Origin: Eucalyptus grandis
Lineage: Eukaryota > Streptophyta > Magnoliopsida > Myrtales > Myrtaceae
DNA length: 64,000 nt
Assembly (NCBI RefSeq): GCF_016545825.1
Contig: NC_052618.1
Location: forward strand, 14,003,398 to 14,067,397
Direction: 5' to 3'
Shown: positions 12,801 to 24,859 of the stretch, one piece after another
Numbering within the stretch: position 1 is the first letter of the stretch
Layout: the number at the start of each line of letters is the position of its first letter
Notes under the pieces: model-generated
What the model saw: only the letters and a program-made list of their open reading frames with translations
What the model was told of the DNA's origin: nothing
Database searches by the model: none
Made by a program: the position numbers and the translations under genes

Positions 12801-12870
12801 GGACCGTAAACACGTTGACGAAATGCCCATTTCACTTTATCGAAGCGGGGTCGAATTTCAGAATATCACA
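9851..12870. mobile_element. solo LTR, 3.0 kb, TSD GGAAG
   Basis: The element begins TGTCACGCCCCGATCC and ends GAATATCACA, so it has TG...CA ends. It is flanked by the 5-bp duplication GGAAG at 9846-9850 and 12871-12875. Its ends match those of the element at 13103-16887. No primer-binding site, polypurine tract or gag/pol coding is visible, so it reads as a single LTR left by recombination. A Ty3/gypsy origin is plausible from the long LTR and its start but is not proven. Open frames in its GC-rich core (11860-12415, both strands) are low-complexity and not convincing genes. A 24/26-bp minisatellite lies inside. Confidence 0.85.
10794..11043. repeat. minisatellite, 10 units of 24 or 26 bp
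   Basis: Ten consecutive units of the form GCCACAC(AC)AGGCATGATCA then ACTATC or CTTATC. Five units are 24 bp and five are 26 bp, differing by one CA. The array fills exactly 250 bp inside the first solo LTR. The second solo LTR lacks a comparable array. Confidence 0.9.
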
Positions 12871-13102
12871 GGAAGTGCATTAAACATGGCTATTTATGAC
12901 ATTACCTAGTATATATAATTGTTTGCACCGAAGTTTGAATTCAATTCGAGCGAAACAATAATGTGCACAAAGAAGATTGAAAATTGGTCAACCATCTCAC
13001 GCGCTCACACACACACACACACTAATGAAGCTGGGGTTAACTAATGAGTTTCCCACATGCGTGAAGTGGTCATGGAAATATACACAATTGGACAGCTAAT
13101 TT
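12871..13102. repeat. kinase-locus flank between two solo LTRs
   Basis: These 232 bp begin with the GGAAG duplication and continue GTGCATTAAACATGG, matching GGAAGTACATTGAACATGG at 1021. The match continues to about 13080. They include a short CA run at 13007-13022 and end with AATTT, the duplication of the next LTR. The piece is genomic DNA stranded between two insertions. Confidence 0.7.
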
Positions 13103-16100
13103 TGTCACGCCCCGATCCTCGGACACACGCACATCCTTCTACTTGGTCGATTTTAGAATGCGATATCCCGGGACTATGTATCACCGACCCTTTTTTTTTA
13201 TTAAGCACATGCGGAAACAGTTATAAATCCCCAGACAATAAAACAATGGGATAGAAAAGTAGGGCTACATTTTCCATATTGAAAACTCATAACCACACTT
13301 TTATACATAGCATAACAGGCTTTCATTATACTTCACAGTACTATTCACCAAGGTCTGATTTAACAAATCTACAAATATTCACAAGGTTTTCAAAATGAGG
13401 AGGTCTCAATCCTTCGCAAGTCGTACTCAAAATCATCCTCTTCACCCTCCTTTGATTCCTCGCTAGGCTTTTCTTGGAATCCTCCTTTTAAAGATCTTCC
13501 ACCTAAGGGTCTGAAATTGGTTTTTACAACAACCAATGAGACGATATCTCAGCGAGTCCTACCCCCTAAGACTCGATTAGGAAACCAATACACCACTAGG
13601 TTACCTAGCACAACACGAGTCAGACGACTTACTTTGGCATCAGTTTCCAACCTGCAATTTAAGGTTATGCACATATGCCTCATATATTGCATTAAAACAT
13701 TTAATCAATTCACAACCTCTGGATCAACTCATTGATCAATCGACCTAGTCAATTCACATGTCAGTCAGACCATCTTTGGGTCACTTCACTTCCCATCATC
13801 ACACACCCAGCAGTACACTTAGTCACAGAGCTTCATTAGTGCTCTCGGGCATTACTTCTGCCAAGGTGACGTGTATAATGGACAGCACTCGTGCGTTTTT
13901 AAGCGTTGTTTTCACCGGTGATACTCTCCATCACCGAACCATGTATGTCCATACTGCTTGCATGTAATAGACAAAGACTCGTGCGTTCTTTAAAGGCGCT
14001 TTTTCACCAAAGATATCCTTTAATCACGAACCACGTATGTCTCATTACATCGGTCCCGATTGGTTTCAGCCGAGAATTTCCACAATTCCTTTCGTAGTTC
14101 CCTCTGCTTTACAGCTCATCAATGTCAAATAGACATACTCGGCCATCAACCAATCAATCACTCAATTTAATTCAATTTGGGATAAATCCCTAATTTGCAC
14201 AATCAATTCAAATCCACGCAATGTAGAGCTCAAATAAATAAACGGATTGCACCACGACAATCAGCACGAATTTCCGGTCACCGACCATCCCGGTTGAATT
14301 TCCGGAGAATAATTAAGTAATTAATTAATTTCGAAAATTAAATAAATAAATACGATAAATTCAATTTATCACAATATAAAGCTCAATTAAATAAATGGAT
14401 TGCACCACAATCATCAACATAAAATCCCGATCACTAGCCATCCCAGTTGAATTTCCGGGAAATAACTAATTAAATAAATTAATTTCGAAAATTAATATTA
14501 AATTCCTAAAAATTCCTTCTAGGCCCGAATTGCTTAAATAATACCCGATAAGGGACGGGAAAAATCCCAAGATGCCTTCAATAATTAATAGGACATGTCT
14601 ACCTACTAATTACACCATCAATTTAACTAACATGCCTTAACAAGACTCTAATTTAATTATTTTAATCTAATCTATCCACCTAATTGCAATTAATTAAATC
14701 TAATTAACCCTTAGGCATATTAGTCTACTAATAAGGCATTAGTGAGTAAAACTCACTTGCACAAAACGAAGACCGGGACACGGCGACGACGACGCTACGG
14801 CGGCCGAACTTGGGCCGGGCCAAGAACTTAGCAAGCCCGAAGAAACTCTGGGTTTGGGTCGGCTGAAAAACTTGTGCTGAGCTTGAACTTGGGCTTGAAA
14901 CAAAGCTGAATTGGGCCTGCCTTTCAAACAACTTGGGCTGAAGCTTGGGTCAAAATTTTGCTGGGCTTCAATTCTAATTGATGATGGGCTGAGCTGGCTG
15001 CTGATTTGTAAGGGCTGCATGAGCAAGATGCTGGCCCGAATTCCAGCAACTGCTGGGCTGAACAAGACAGATTCGTGGCTGTGGTTGCTGAAGCCCACGA
15101 CCTCAATTGGGCTGATTCGTGAAGAGCAACGGCGAAGCTAGAGGTGGCCACGCAACTAGAGCTGATTCGTGCATGAGGAGGTGGGACACTGGTGGCCAAC
15201 AAACCCAGCAGAGAAATCACCGTGTTGACTGGGTGCGTGGAGATGGAGCTTCGGTAGATCGTGGCCTCGCTTCGGTGGGGTTTTCACTGGACGCACGAAG
15301 AAACTGCTTGGGATTTCCGTGAGTGGAGGCCTCACGGTCAACACCAGCTTCGCTGGTTGACTGAACTGAACGTAATAGTTCAGTGGGTGGAGCTGCCGCG
15401 TGGAGACAAGCTGCAGGGGTCTTCAACGTGGAGAGGGACGCCTGGCCGTAAGGGGCTGAAGAAAACGAGCAGCTTCGGTCACGTGGATGCAAGAGGCAGC
15501 AGGTGGCGTTGTTGGTCAACCAAGGACTTCACGCGATGGGAAATTGACCAAGACGTGGGCTGATGAAGACACAAAACACGGAGCAGCTCCAGTGAAGATC
15601 CCGTGGGCTGGCTTCTTGGTGGATCGTAGCCTTCAAGGGTCAACAAAAGCTGGTTTGTTGACTGCATATGGAGACAAGAAGCAGCATCAATTGCTGCTTG
15701 ATGCGTGGCCAGCTGCAGCGTGAGACAAGGAGGTCCACGGAAGAGAGAAAGGGGCTTCGTGGGTTGTTGCAACAGGTGAAGTCGCGAAAGAAGTGGGTCG
15801 CTGGTCAAAGAAAATGGAGGGGCTTCAGTTTTCTCGAGTGAAAGAAAGGAAGATGGAGAGGAAGCCGTGAAGATGGATAGGAACGGAGGAGAAGGCAGAA
15901 GCGGTAATGATGAAGACAGCGACGGGAGGGACCCAAAATCAACAAATCTAAGACATTCCCTTAATTGCTTGTCCCCCTCCTTTTTCTTTATCCTTATCTT
16001 GGTTGGTTTCTAATACTTTCTTGTAAAAATCTTTATAAACCAATCAAATTTGAAGCCTAAAATTGCTGCCACTTTCCAATCCGAATTTCACATTTTGATC

Positions 16101-16887
16101 TTTAACTTCATCACTCAATTTCCCAAATTCGACGTCAAATTTTGGTGTAGAAAAATCCCAAATTATTTTCTATAAATCCCTGACACACAACGGCTCAGTC
16201 TGGAAGTCCACTTTTCTATCAATTTAGCCAATCTAAACTCCTGCCAAATTTCCGCGATGTCCGAAACGGTTTTCTGTAAAAATTCCTAAATCTCTTAAAA
16301 ATCTTCTGAGACTGAGTTGACGTTAAAAATAGCTTGTGACATCACCGAACTTTCGAATTCTGAAATCAAATTTGAATTGGCGGTTAATTTTCATCCGACG
16401 TGTTTTTAGCGAGACCTAGACTATCGGGTAGTTTTAGAACTTTCAGGGGCAATTGACTCGTGGTCGATTTTCTTCGAGCCACTGTGAACCCACTCGACTC
16501 ATTGGCAACTCGCTTGTCGTGAAAATCTCGTGGATCCAAATATGGACACAGGGTACCAAAACAATAAGAAAATCAGTCTAGAGCCGGTCGAGAATTTTCC
16601 AATTTAGTGGAGTCACCCACGATCGGCCACACATCTCGGTCGAACAGACCTATCTTTGATCTCAAATCGATTTTTAACCGTGCCGTAATTGCCTCTAAAG
16701 ATGGACACGGTCAAGAAGCCGATTCATGATCGAGTTCTCAAGTCTAATTGCTTTAAAATTCCTAATAATTTCCCCAGATAATCGAGTTATCTCAAGAATG
16801 ATCAGTTTTGAGAATAGCCCTATAGACGCGTTAATGAAATGCCCGATTTATTCAATAGAAGACAGGGTTGAAAATCTGGATGTCACA
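13103..16887. mobile_element. solo LTR, 3.8 kb, TSD AATTT
   Basis: The element starts TGTCACGCCCCGATCC and ends GGATGTCACA. It is flanked by AATTT at 13098-13102 and 16888-16892. The first few hundred bases and the last few hundred align with the 9851-12870 element (both end in AAATGCCC...CACA-type sequence). The GC-richer centre, about 14760-15950, does not resemble the centre of the other copy. Open frames in that centre on both strands have no recognisable domains. Internal retrotransposon genes are absent, so it is a solo LTR of the same or a sister family. Confidence 0.85.
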
Positions 16888-17432
16888 AATTTACCAACTT
16901 ATTTTATGTTCCTTGTACGCTTTATTAAAATGACGTAAGTACTTTTGGTCCTTTTTTTCCTAGTCGATTGAAGTTGTATAACTTTTAGAATCAAGTCCGT
17001 TCGGCTCCAAATCTAAACAATTGGAACTGACAAATCTTATTCCCATAATTTCACATTTTCCTCTATTCTACTTTGATGACCTGCGTGTTCATCCAATCCT
17101 CAAATTTTTCTTGACCCAAACATAGTATTAGATTTAATCGTCTCACCTTTGATAGACACGCATACTAAATTTCAAACGGGCGAAGGAATATATTGAATGT
17201 TACTTAATTAAAGGGACTATCCATTTAGTATACTCTCAAGCGAGTAAACTTTCTTACTCTTCGTTATATAACAATGAGTCGTTTGGGTCAAAGCAATTGA
17301 CTAATCCCCTTTGAGTATCGCGGTCCCTCTACCCCATATAACGCGGGTAATTATTGGTGATATATAGGTCTATGCTCTTGGTACCTCAAGAGAAATGTAC
17401 AAGTGCGGTAATTCAAACTCAAATCATGAGCC
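16888..17432. repeat. kinase-locus flank before LINE insertion
   Basis: About 16960-17095 matches 1300-1530 of the upstream relic, including a shared AACTGACA(T/A)ACCTTATTC-like block. The segment ends at the first copy of the LINE target duplication (17415-17432). No gene is visible. Confidence 0.6.
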
Positions 17433-17588
17433 CAGGTATTGAACAAAATTGCAGTCCCCCAAGTAAAGATAATTACAAGAATTCTTTTTCTCTCGATAAT
17501 GCAGAGTCTTCTCTCCTCTCGACATGCAGAGTCTTTTCAACCCATTGAAATACATGGTTATCCAAACCCTAGACCCAAATGACATCCC

Positions 17589-18151
17589 TGTTGGAACCAA
17601 AAGAATTTGGAGGGAGAGAGTATAAACACACAAAGAGAGAATATATTACACAATATGCATTGTAGAGGCTTAATGGAGTACACACACAAGCTTTGCTAAG
17701 CTTAAAACTCTCTCATACTCTCTCTCTCTCTCTAAATAAACTAACGTAACCCTATATTTATAAGCATCTTCACCGCCTGGACTTCACCGCCTAAACTCCA
17801 CCGCCATTATCTTCAACGTGCAAGAGTTGAAGTTGAACTTTTCTTCTTGGCAGTCAAAAATTGTGGGCTGCGAATTCTCTTCTTCTTCTTCTTGCTGTCT
17901 TCAGTGAGAATAAAATATTGCCAGCCGCAAGTTGCTTTCCTTCCTTTCCTTCGTGCTCTTGAAGTCTTCAGCAGCAACTATAATATTTTATTGTGTGCCC
18001 CTTCCTCTTGATGCTTGTAGTTTCTTCAAGAGTTTTCTTTTTCGGCGGTTTACAAACCGACTAACTCTTGCTTTCACACACTTAGCCAAAAAATAATTAA
18101 AAGACAAATAAGCTAATCAAAACACAAAATCAATTTTACTATCTTCTAACA
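17589..18151. mobile_element. solo LTR (563 bp) in LINE 5' region, TSD ATCCC
   Basis: The element begins TGTTGGAACC and ends TTCTAACA, so the termini are an inverted TGTT...AACA. The duplication ATCCC lies at 17584-17588 and 18152-18156. A TATATTTATA-like box sits near 17752. Size and ends suit a Copia-class LTR; no internal genes are present. It landed in the untranslated 5' part of the LINE, so it is younger than the LINE. Confidence 0.85.
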
Positions 18152-18522
18152 ATCCCTACCTTTATCCAGTCCATCTCCTTGTTATCTACTCCTTCTCCAT
18201 GGTCGCTTTCTGTTGTTTCTAACTGACCTCAGTTTCTTTTGTGCCTGTTGCAATTCTCTTAACAATTGATGGTGCGTCCGACTTCCGGCAGTAGCTCATC
18301 TTTATTTTCGTCGCCCATTCCACCTGGTTTGTTCTCTGCACGCTTCATCTTCTTAGCTCTCTACACAATTTCTATGTTGTATCGACTGGTTTCCCCTCTG
18401 CATGTTTGGGCATTGCTTTCTCCGCTACATTAGATGACTGGGTGTGCTGTCCTTCCCTCGCATTTAATTGCGGATCAATTTAGAACGGTTGATAGTTATT
18501 TCTCTGCTCTCCCTTCGGTGTG

Positions 18523-19783
18523 ATGGACTCGGAGGAATTTAGTGACTCTGTGCGCCTAGTGGCTCTCTGTTCCAGATTGGGTCGATTAACCACTGAGCAG
18601 GAAATAGAGGTATGGGATGATGCACCTCCACCTGAAAAATTCGCAGAATGTAGTTTAACTTTGGTGGGCAAAATTCTGTCAAATCCTTCTATCAATTTCC
18701 CAGCATTCCAGAGTACGTTAAAAAAGGCATGGCAGACAGAAAGAGTTGAATTCACACAATGTGAAATTGGCCTCTATGTAGTGAAATTTCATTCCGTCGC
18801 TGATAAACAGCGAGTTCTTGAGGGAGGCCCTTGGCTTTTTTCGGGTCATCTGGTTATTTTCAAGCCATGGCAGCGCAATATCCCCTGCATTGTTATGATT
18901 TCTCAAGTTGTGCTTTCGGGTTCAAATTTTTGGCCTGCCATTGGAATGGACTACTGAAAAGATGATTACAAAGGCTATGCAAGACATAAGCCGTGTATTA
19001 GAGGTCCGAGTTGACACTAAAGAGGGACTGACATCAAGGGCTAATCGAGTGAGGGTTGAATTACAGTTGCAGGAACCTTTAAGAACAGGGAAATTGATCC
19101 GTATCGAGGGGAAACTAATCTGGCTCGATTTTCGCTATGAACGCCTTTCACATTTCTGTTACTCTTGTCGAAAGTTGGGTCATTATGCTATGTACTGTAA
19201 AGACATCCCCTATGAAGCAGCTAAATTTGAAGGAAGGGATACTATGGCCTATGGCCCATGGCTTAAAGCTGAAGTTAACGAAGCTAGTCCTTATTGGCAT
19301 ATTTTTTACACTCCTCAACGAGTATCAGACAAGTCATAAGAAAGTATACATGAGACGCCTCCGTCACAACTTCCCATTATTCCTCTCTTGCCCCCACCAA
19401 CAATCAATGAGGCAGCAAAGATGGCCAAACCAGTAGCTCCTCCAGCTCATCAAGTTAAAGATTATGATAAACAGCATCTTATGGAGGCCGGCATGGAAGT
19501 GACTCCTCTTCATACTGCACTTATTCCTGCAACAGCTAAGATGAAGGGTATTCAGTCCTCAACTATGGATTTCCAACAATATAAGAAGAAGAAAAGTTCT
19601 CGCCAGCCAGCAGAGGTGAGTGTGGCCAAAAAACATAAACGTTATATGCCATACGATACAAAAGGTATTGTTCTGCATGACCTGGATGATGTAAATTTAA
19701 TGGAAACACCTGCGATTGATGCGGGGGAAGCTAAACATTGGGCTATGGTGGCTGGCCCTAAACAGCCACCGCCTCACAAATGA
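18523..19783 (+). pseudogene. LINE ORF1: DUF4283 / CCHC nucleic-acid-binding protein
   Basis: The first frame starts at ATG 18523 and carries the DUF4283-type region with GLYVVKFHS and GGPWLF motifs (to about 18900). The protein then continues in another frame (18908-19339) with a zinc knuckle CYSCRKLGHYAMYC (C-x2-C-x4-H-x4-C). A further frame change leads to a polar tail ending at TGA 19781-19783. In plant L1 elements this protein binds the element RNA. At least two frame breaks show that it is inactive. Its stop overlaps the ORF2 start as ATGA. Confidence 0.88.
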
Positions 19784-22700
19784 AAATCCTGTGCTAGAAC
19801 TGTCAGGGTTTGGGTAATCCCCTAACAGTTCAAGAGCTTAAGGCCATGCGGCCAAGGAAAAGCCCAATATAGTTTTCATAATGGAAACAAAGAATAGTGA
19901 AGCGAAGATTACTAGTATTCAGCGCCATCTTCATTTCAACAACGCTCATGTTGTAACCCTTTTGGTTTGGCGGGAGGTTTGGCAGTCTATTGGAATAACC
20001 AAGTTTCACTCAAAGTGCTTCGTTCAACGACGAATTATCTTGATATGACTTACAGGGAAGAGCAGCACGACCGCACTATTCATCTTACTTGTATTCATGC
20101 TCCAACTTATTATCAGCGTAGACAAATTTTGTGGGATGAATTGAGAGCGATCAGTTTGGCTAATGTGCTACCCTGGATCTGTGTGGGTGATTTTAATGAA
20201 GTGCTTTATCCTTGGGAGAAGGTTGGGAAACGGCAGGTGTTGGAGAAATCTTCCTAAAGTATTTTGAAGCTGATAAAACGTTTTCATCAGTCTAGTCTGA
20301 AAATTTGCAAACTCTACTAAAAGTCTGAAGACCTCTGGACAGCCAGACTCAAGACTCAAAGTCTATTCTCATTGACAGTTTCTAATCCGTCGAAGAAGGG
20401 CTATCCAGGACTAGATGTTTCGTTAAGGATTTGACCTTATCGACTGGAGAAGATCTCTTGGCTGGATATGACATAACGGAATCCTTTATTAATTTAAAGA
20501 TTGAGGATTCGATGATTGGCGAAGTATACTTGGAAGGTTCTACTTATGGAAACCAAGATCCTAATTGTATGGGCGAGCAGGATTGATGGGTTATCGACAT
20601 GTTCCTTAAATAGCTCGAATGATCTTCCTAATTGATTATGTCCAACGGGAAGATTGGAAGAATTCCTTTGGTAAGTGCCAACGGGTATGATGGCATAAAA
20701 TAGTATATAAGGAAGACGTTCCAGTTGTTCGAGTGTGTGCGCGATAGAAGAATTCCAAAGTCTGAAGCTCTTTATTCTTAGTCAATTCATTTTCTGAGCG
20801 AAATTTTGTACGCAAAAGAGAGTCCATATTCTTGAGAAACCTTGAGGAAGTGTGGTAGAGTATCTACACCGTGGAATCAAGGGAGAACCTTGTAACAACT
20901 CTTTTGTTCATAGTGAAATCCAGGCCGGTGGGTCGTTAGTGCGGAAGAGTGGACGTAGGCTTGGAATAAGCCGAACCACTATAATTTCTGTGTTCATTTT
21001 CTCTTCCCTACTCTCTGCTTTACTTTGATCATAATTCTTTTTGTTAACGAAAAGAGAACTTCCTTTCTATTGTCTGTTTAGTATTGCTCTCTTATCTCGA
21101 GAAAATATTTTTACACCTATTCACCCCCCTTTAGGTGCTTATACTAGTTATCTCAAAGCAGGCACTACCTTTTCGTATGCTGTCCTTTCGCCAGGTGATA
21201 ACTGACTGTGCCTTTATGGAATTAGCTAGTAAAGGGTGTCAATTCACATGGACGAACAACCGAGCAGGTGATGAAACGATGAAGGAATGTTTGGACAAGG
21301 CCATGTGCACGATGGAATGGCGACTATTATTTCCTGAAGCAGAGGTCTATGCGCTGCCCGCGGTAGGTTCTGACCACAGCCCCTTGCTCATTAATACTTC
21401 AGCTTCCTATCGTAAACGTGGGAAGTATTTTGTTTATGAATCTTATTGGAATGAGGATGAAGAGTGTCGACGAGTAATTTCAAATGCATGGAATTCACTG
21501 CAAAGGCCGAGTACGGATTTTATCTCAAAACTGAAGAAAGTTTCTCTAACATTGTCTAAATGGAGTCGATCCAAATTTACTAGGGGTGATCTTAAAGTCC
21601 AGGCTTTGCAGCAAAACTTCAAGATATTACTAACCAGTAGCATTGTTCCTATAATGGGCTTGAAGCAAGTCATATTAAAGAGGAAATACGAAGGATTTGG
21701 CAACAATAAGAGCAATACTAGGCTATGCGTTCGAGAATTCAATGGTTGCAGTGAGGCGATAAGAATACTAAATTTTTTCATGCTGCTACGCTTCAAAGAA
21801 GGCAGAAAAATCGTATTATCATGTTGCAAGATGATGACCAGCGATGGGTTCGTGACCCTGAAACTTTGAAATCTATGGCATCCAATTTCTTTGCTGGTTT
21901 ATATACAATAGTGGGAGACAGAGACTATGGACCCATTTTAGCTCAGTGCTTGCCGGTTGTTACAACAGAAATGAATGATAGGCTGCTGGAACCGATAACT
22001 TTAGAGGAGGTTAGGTGAGCTACTTTTCAGTTAGGCACAACTAAAGCCCCTAGCCCCGATGGTTTTAATGGTTTGTTTTACCAGAGTCATTGGGAGGTCA
22101 TAAAGGATGATCTCTTTCATCTAGTATAAACTTTCTTTCAGTCGGGACGGCTACCTACAAATCTAAACCAGACCATTATCGCTTTGGTTCCTAAGACGCC
22201 TCATCTAGAGAGACTAGATCAATACCGACCGATTAGCCTTTGCAACTTTGCTTATAAAGTGATCTCTAAGGTACTTGCTAATTGTTTGAAACCTTGGTTA
22301 CCTAATCTGATTACCATGGAACAATCAGCTTTTGTGAATGAACGACAGATACAAGTTAATATCTTCATTGTTCAAGAAGTTTTGCACCAGTTTAGGAACC
22401 ACAGGCGAACGAGAACATTCCAGGCAATCCTCAAGACTGATATGAAGAAGGCATATGACAGAGTTGAATGGGATTTCCTTAGAGACTATTTCCTCAAAAT
22501 GGGGTTCCATCCTAGGTGGGTACATTTGATACTACAATGTATCACCACCACGTCTTACAGTGTCAGATTTAATGGCGAGCTACTTCCTTTCTTCTCTCCA
22601 ACACGTGGCCTCAGACAAGGTGACCTCTTTCGCCATATATCTTTATTATAATAGCAAATGTTTTATCAACTCTGATAACTCAAGCAGTCAATATGGGGAA

Positions 22701-24690
22701 TATAAAGGGTATTCAGCTTAACAGATGGTGTCCTATCTTGACCCATTTATTTTTCGCGGATGATGCAATCTTTTTCCTTGAAGCTAAACTTAGGGAATGC
22801 CAAAATATTGCCAATATTTTAAATCAGTATTGTATGGACACGGGACAGGAGTTGAATCGAAATAAATCGGGACTCATTTTCAACAAACATTGTCCTATGG
22901 GTTTACAAGAGAATATGTCGTCTGAGATACGAATACCAGTGCTAACAAGGTATGGCAAGTATTTGGGAATTCCTTCGATTGGGGCCGCTCTAAAAAGGAA
23001 ATGTTTTCTTGGCTGCAAAGTTAGAAGGATGGAAAGAAAAGTTCATTTCTAAAGGAGGAAAGGAAATTCTCATTAAATCTATCATCCAGTCAATTCCTCA
23101 CTATGCTATGTCAATTTTCAAACTTCCTATGTCTCTTTGCAAATCTATTGAAAGAAGTATAGCTCATTTATGGTGGAAAAATGATCAGAACAGAGCAGAG
23201 ATACATTGGAAGAATTGGGATATTCTAAAGAGGAGTAAGGACAAAGGCGGTCTAGGATTTCGAGATCTTCTTGAATTTAACAGAGCCATGCTTGGCAAGC
23301 AAGCGTGGCGATTATTTCAACAGCCTGAAACTTTATAGAGTCAAGTTTTCAAGGGTCTGTATTTTCATTCTGCTGATTTCCAATGGGCGTTAAGAGGAGC
23401 TACACCATCGTGGGGTTGGCAAAGTATGTTAGTGGGCAGGGATGCTATATTACCTAATGTTCAATGGTCGGTGGGTAATGGCAGGAACATCAGAATCCGT
23501 TAGGATCGATGGTTACCAAGAGGCATTCTTGGTGGCCCTGCGACTAGAAAGGAACCAAAACTGGTGGCTGATCTCCTCGATCCCATCCACAACAACTGGA
23601 ACACATCTCTACTCAGATAATTTTTTGATGACCAGATTATAGCAAGATTCAAACCATTCCAGTTCAACCTGCTTATGCTGAAGATAAACTAGTCTGGACA
23701 GCCACAAAGGATGGCCAACATACGGTGAAGAGCAACTATCATGCATTGTCTAATCTTAACAGCACCACAACAGCTATGCAGCATCAACATCATACCAGCA
23801 TCCTACACTTATGTGTAAACGTATCTAGGCCATGCGAAACAGCTCCAAAATTTGCATATTTCTATGGTCGGTATGTCAAAACGCCATTGCATCTCGAGCT
23901 AACTTATTTCTGAAACATATTATTACCGATCAATTCTGTCTTATTTGTCAACATAGCATTCTAGAAACTTTAGAGCACTTATTCCTACTCTGTCCATGGA
24001 CTACTGCTATCTGGGCTCACCCACAAATTAACATCGACGTCCAGCATCATACGATCACTAGATTGGAAGTTTGGTTAGCCGAAAAGGTTATTTTGTCGAA
24101 TTACTTACCTGGTTTGGAGCTTGTTGCAAACACTCTTTAGCAAATTTGGCGAATGAGGAACGGATTCATCTTCCGTGGCCATCGTCTGGACTCAACCTTC
24201 GTAGTAGAGAACGCTTTAACACAGACTCAACTGTATAAAGCCAGCATCCCACCAGCCTTTTTGATAAGACCTACAGCACTGCAATACCCACATCGGCTTT
24301 GGAAACCACCGGATCCAAGTACCTTGAAATGCAATGTTGATGCCTCTTTTCAGCCAGGACACACATATGGATTGATGGCTGCTATATGTCGAGATCAGTT
24401 TGGAAGACTTACTAATGTTTATACTATGAGATTTCCCGCTGCATCTGCACTGATCGCGGAGTTTCAAGCTCTAAACTTAGCGCTCCACCGTCTACAGCGA
24501 CAAGAACTTCATCAGGCACCGATCGTCCTTGAATCGGACTGTCGTATTGTCGTTGATGCTGTCACGGGAGTGGAGACGTTGCCATGGGAGACTAGAGCTC
24601 TTCTTGCGGAGGCGACTGCGTTACTTTTGTCTTTCCCTAACCTATCGGTTCGTTTCTGCAAGAGAGAGGCCAACACTATGGCCGACTAGA
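19780..24690 (+). pseudogene. LINE ORF2: endonuclease, reverse transcriptase, RNase H
   Basis: The start ATG at 19780 overlaps the ORF1 stop; the sixth codon is already a stop (TAG where W is usual). The apurinic-type endonuclease follows (FIMETKN near 19878, VGDFNEVL near 20186, SDHSPL near 21371) and is split by the solo LTR at 20238-21157. The reverse transcriptase shows PISLCNFAYKVISK, a KKAYDRVEW block, GLRQGD near 22610 and the catalytic FADD near 22755. A zf-RVT-like segment lies at about 23720-24010 and a C-terminal RNase H (DASF, AEFQAL, LESD) at about 24325-24690. Stops occur at 22016, about 22127, after GLRQGD, at 23336 and at 24688, along with several frameshifts. The copy cannot make a full protein. 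Confidence 0.9.
20238..21157. mobile_element. Copia-like solo LTR in LINE ORF2, TSD GCAGG
   Basis: The element begins TGTTGGAGAA just after GCAGG (20233-20237) and is followed by GCAGG again at 21158-21162. Removing it with one GCAGG restores the LINE frame as GKRQALPF, which fixes both ends. Near its 3' end is TTCACCCCCCTTTAGGTG, a motif common at the end of Copia LTRs. The last bases are CAAA rather than the expected CA. The 920-bp length fits a SIRE/Maximus-like LTR, which is my inference. Confidence 0.85.
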
Positions 24691-24859
24691 CTGCTAAGGC
24701 CCACCAATTTGCAAATTCGGCACAGAATTGGAATATATTGCCGCCCGTTATTTTGCTAGACCTTGTATATGCTGACGCCCTAGCGGCTGGATGTAAGTTA
24801 CTGAAATTATAATACAAAGTCTATTTTTGACAACAAAAAAAAAACTCAAATCATGAGCC

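Larger units (their letters stand above)
17433..24841 (+). mobile_element. L1-type LINE, nested with two solo LTRs
   Basis: A non-LTR retrotransposon flanked by the 18-bp duplication AAACTCAAATCATGAGCC at 17415-17432 and 24842-24859, with a run of A immediately before the 3' copy. Total span is 7409 bp. Removing two later insertions (17589-18151 and 20238-21157, each with a 5-bp duplication) leaves about 5.9 kb, a normal length for a full plant L1. It carries ORF1 (nucleic-acid-binding) and ORF2 (endonuclease, reverse transcriptase, zinc finger, RNase H). Both ORFs contain stops and frameshifts, so this copy is dead. It interrupts the duplicated kinase flank, whose continuation resumes near 24937. 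Confidence 0.92.

Noticed and set aside
14739..15808. Several 60-119 codon open frames on both strands in the second solo LTR
   Set aside because: No domain is recognisable, overlapping frames are mutually exclusive, and they fall in the variable GC-rich core of an LTR.
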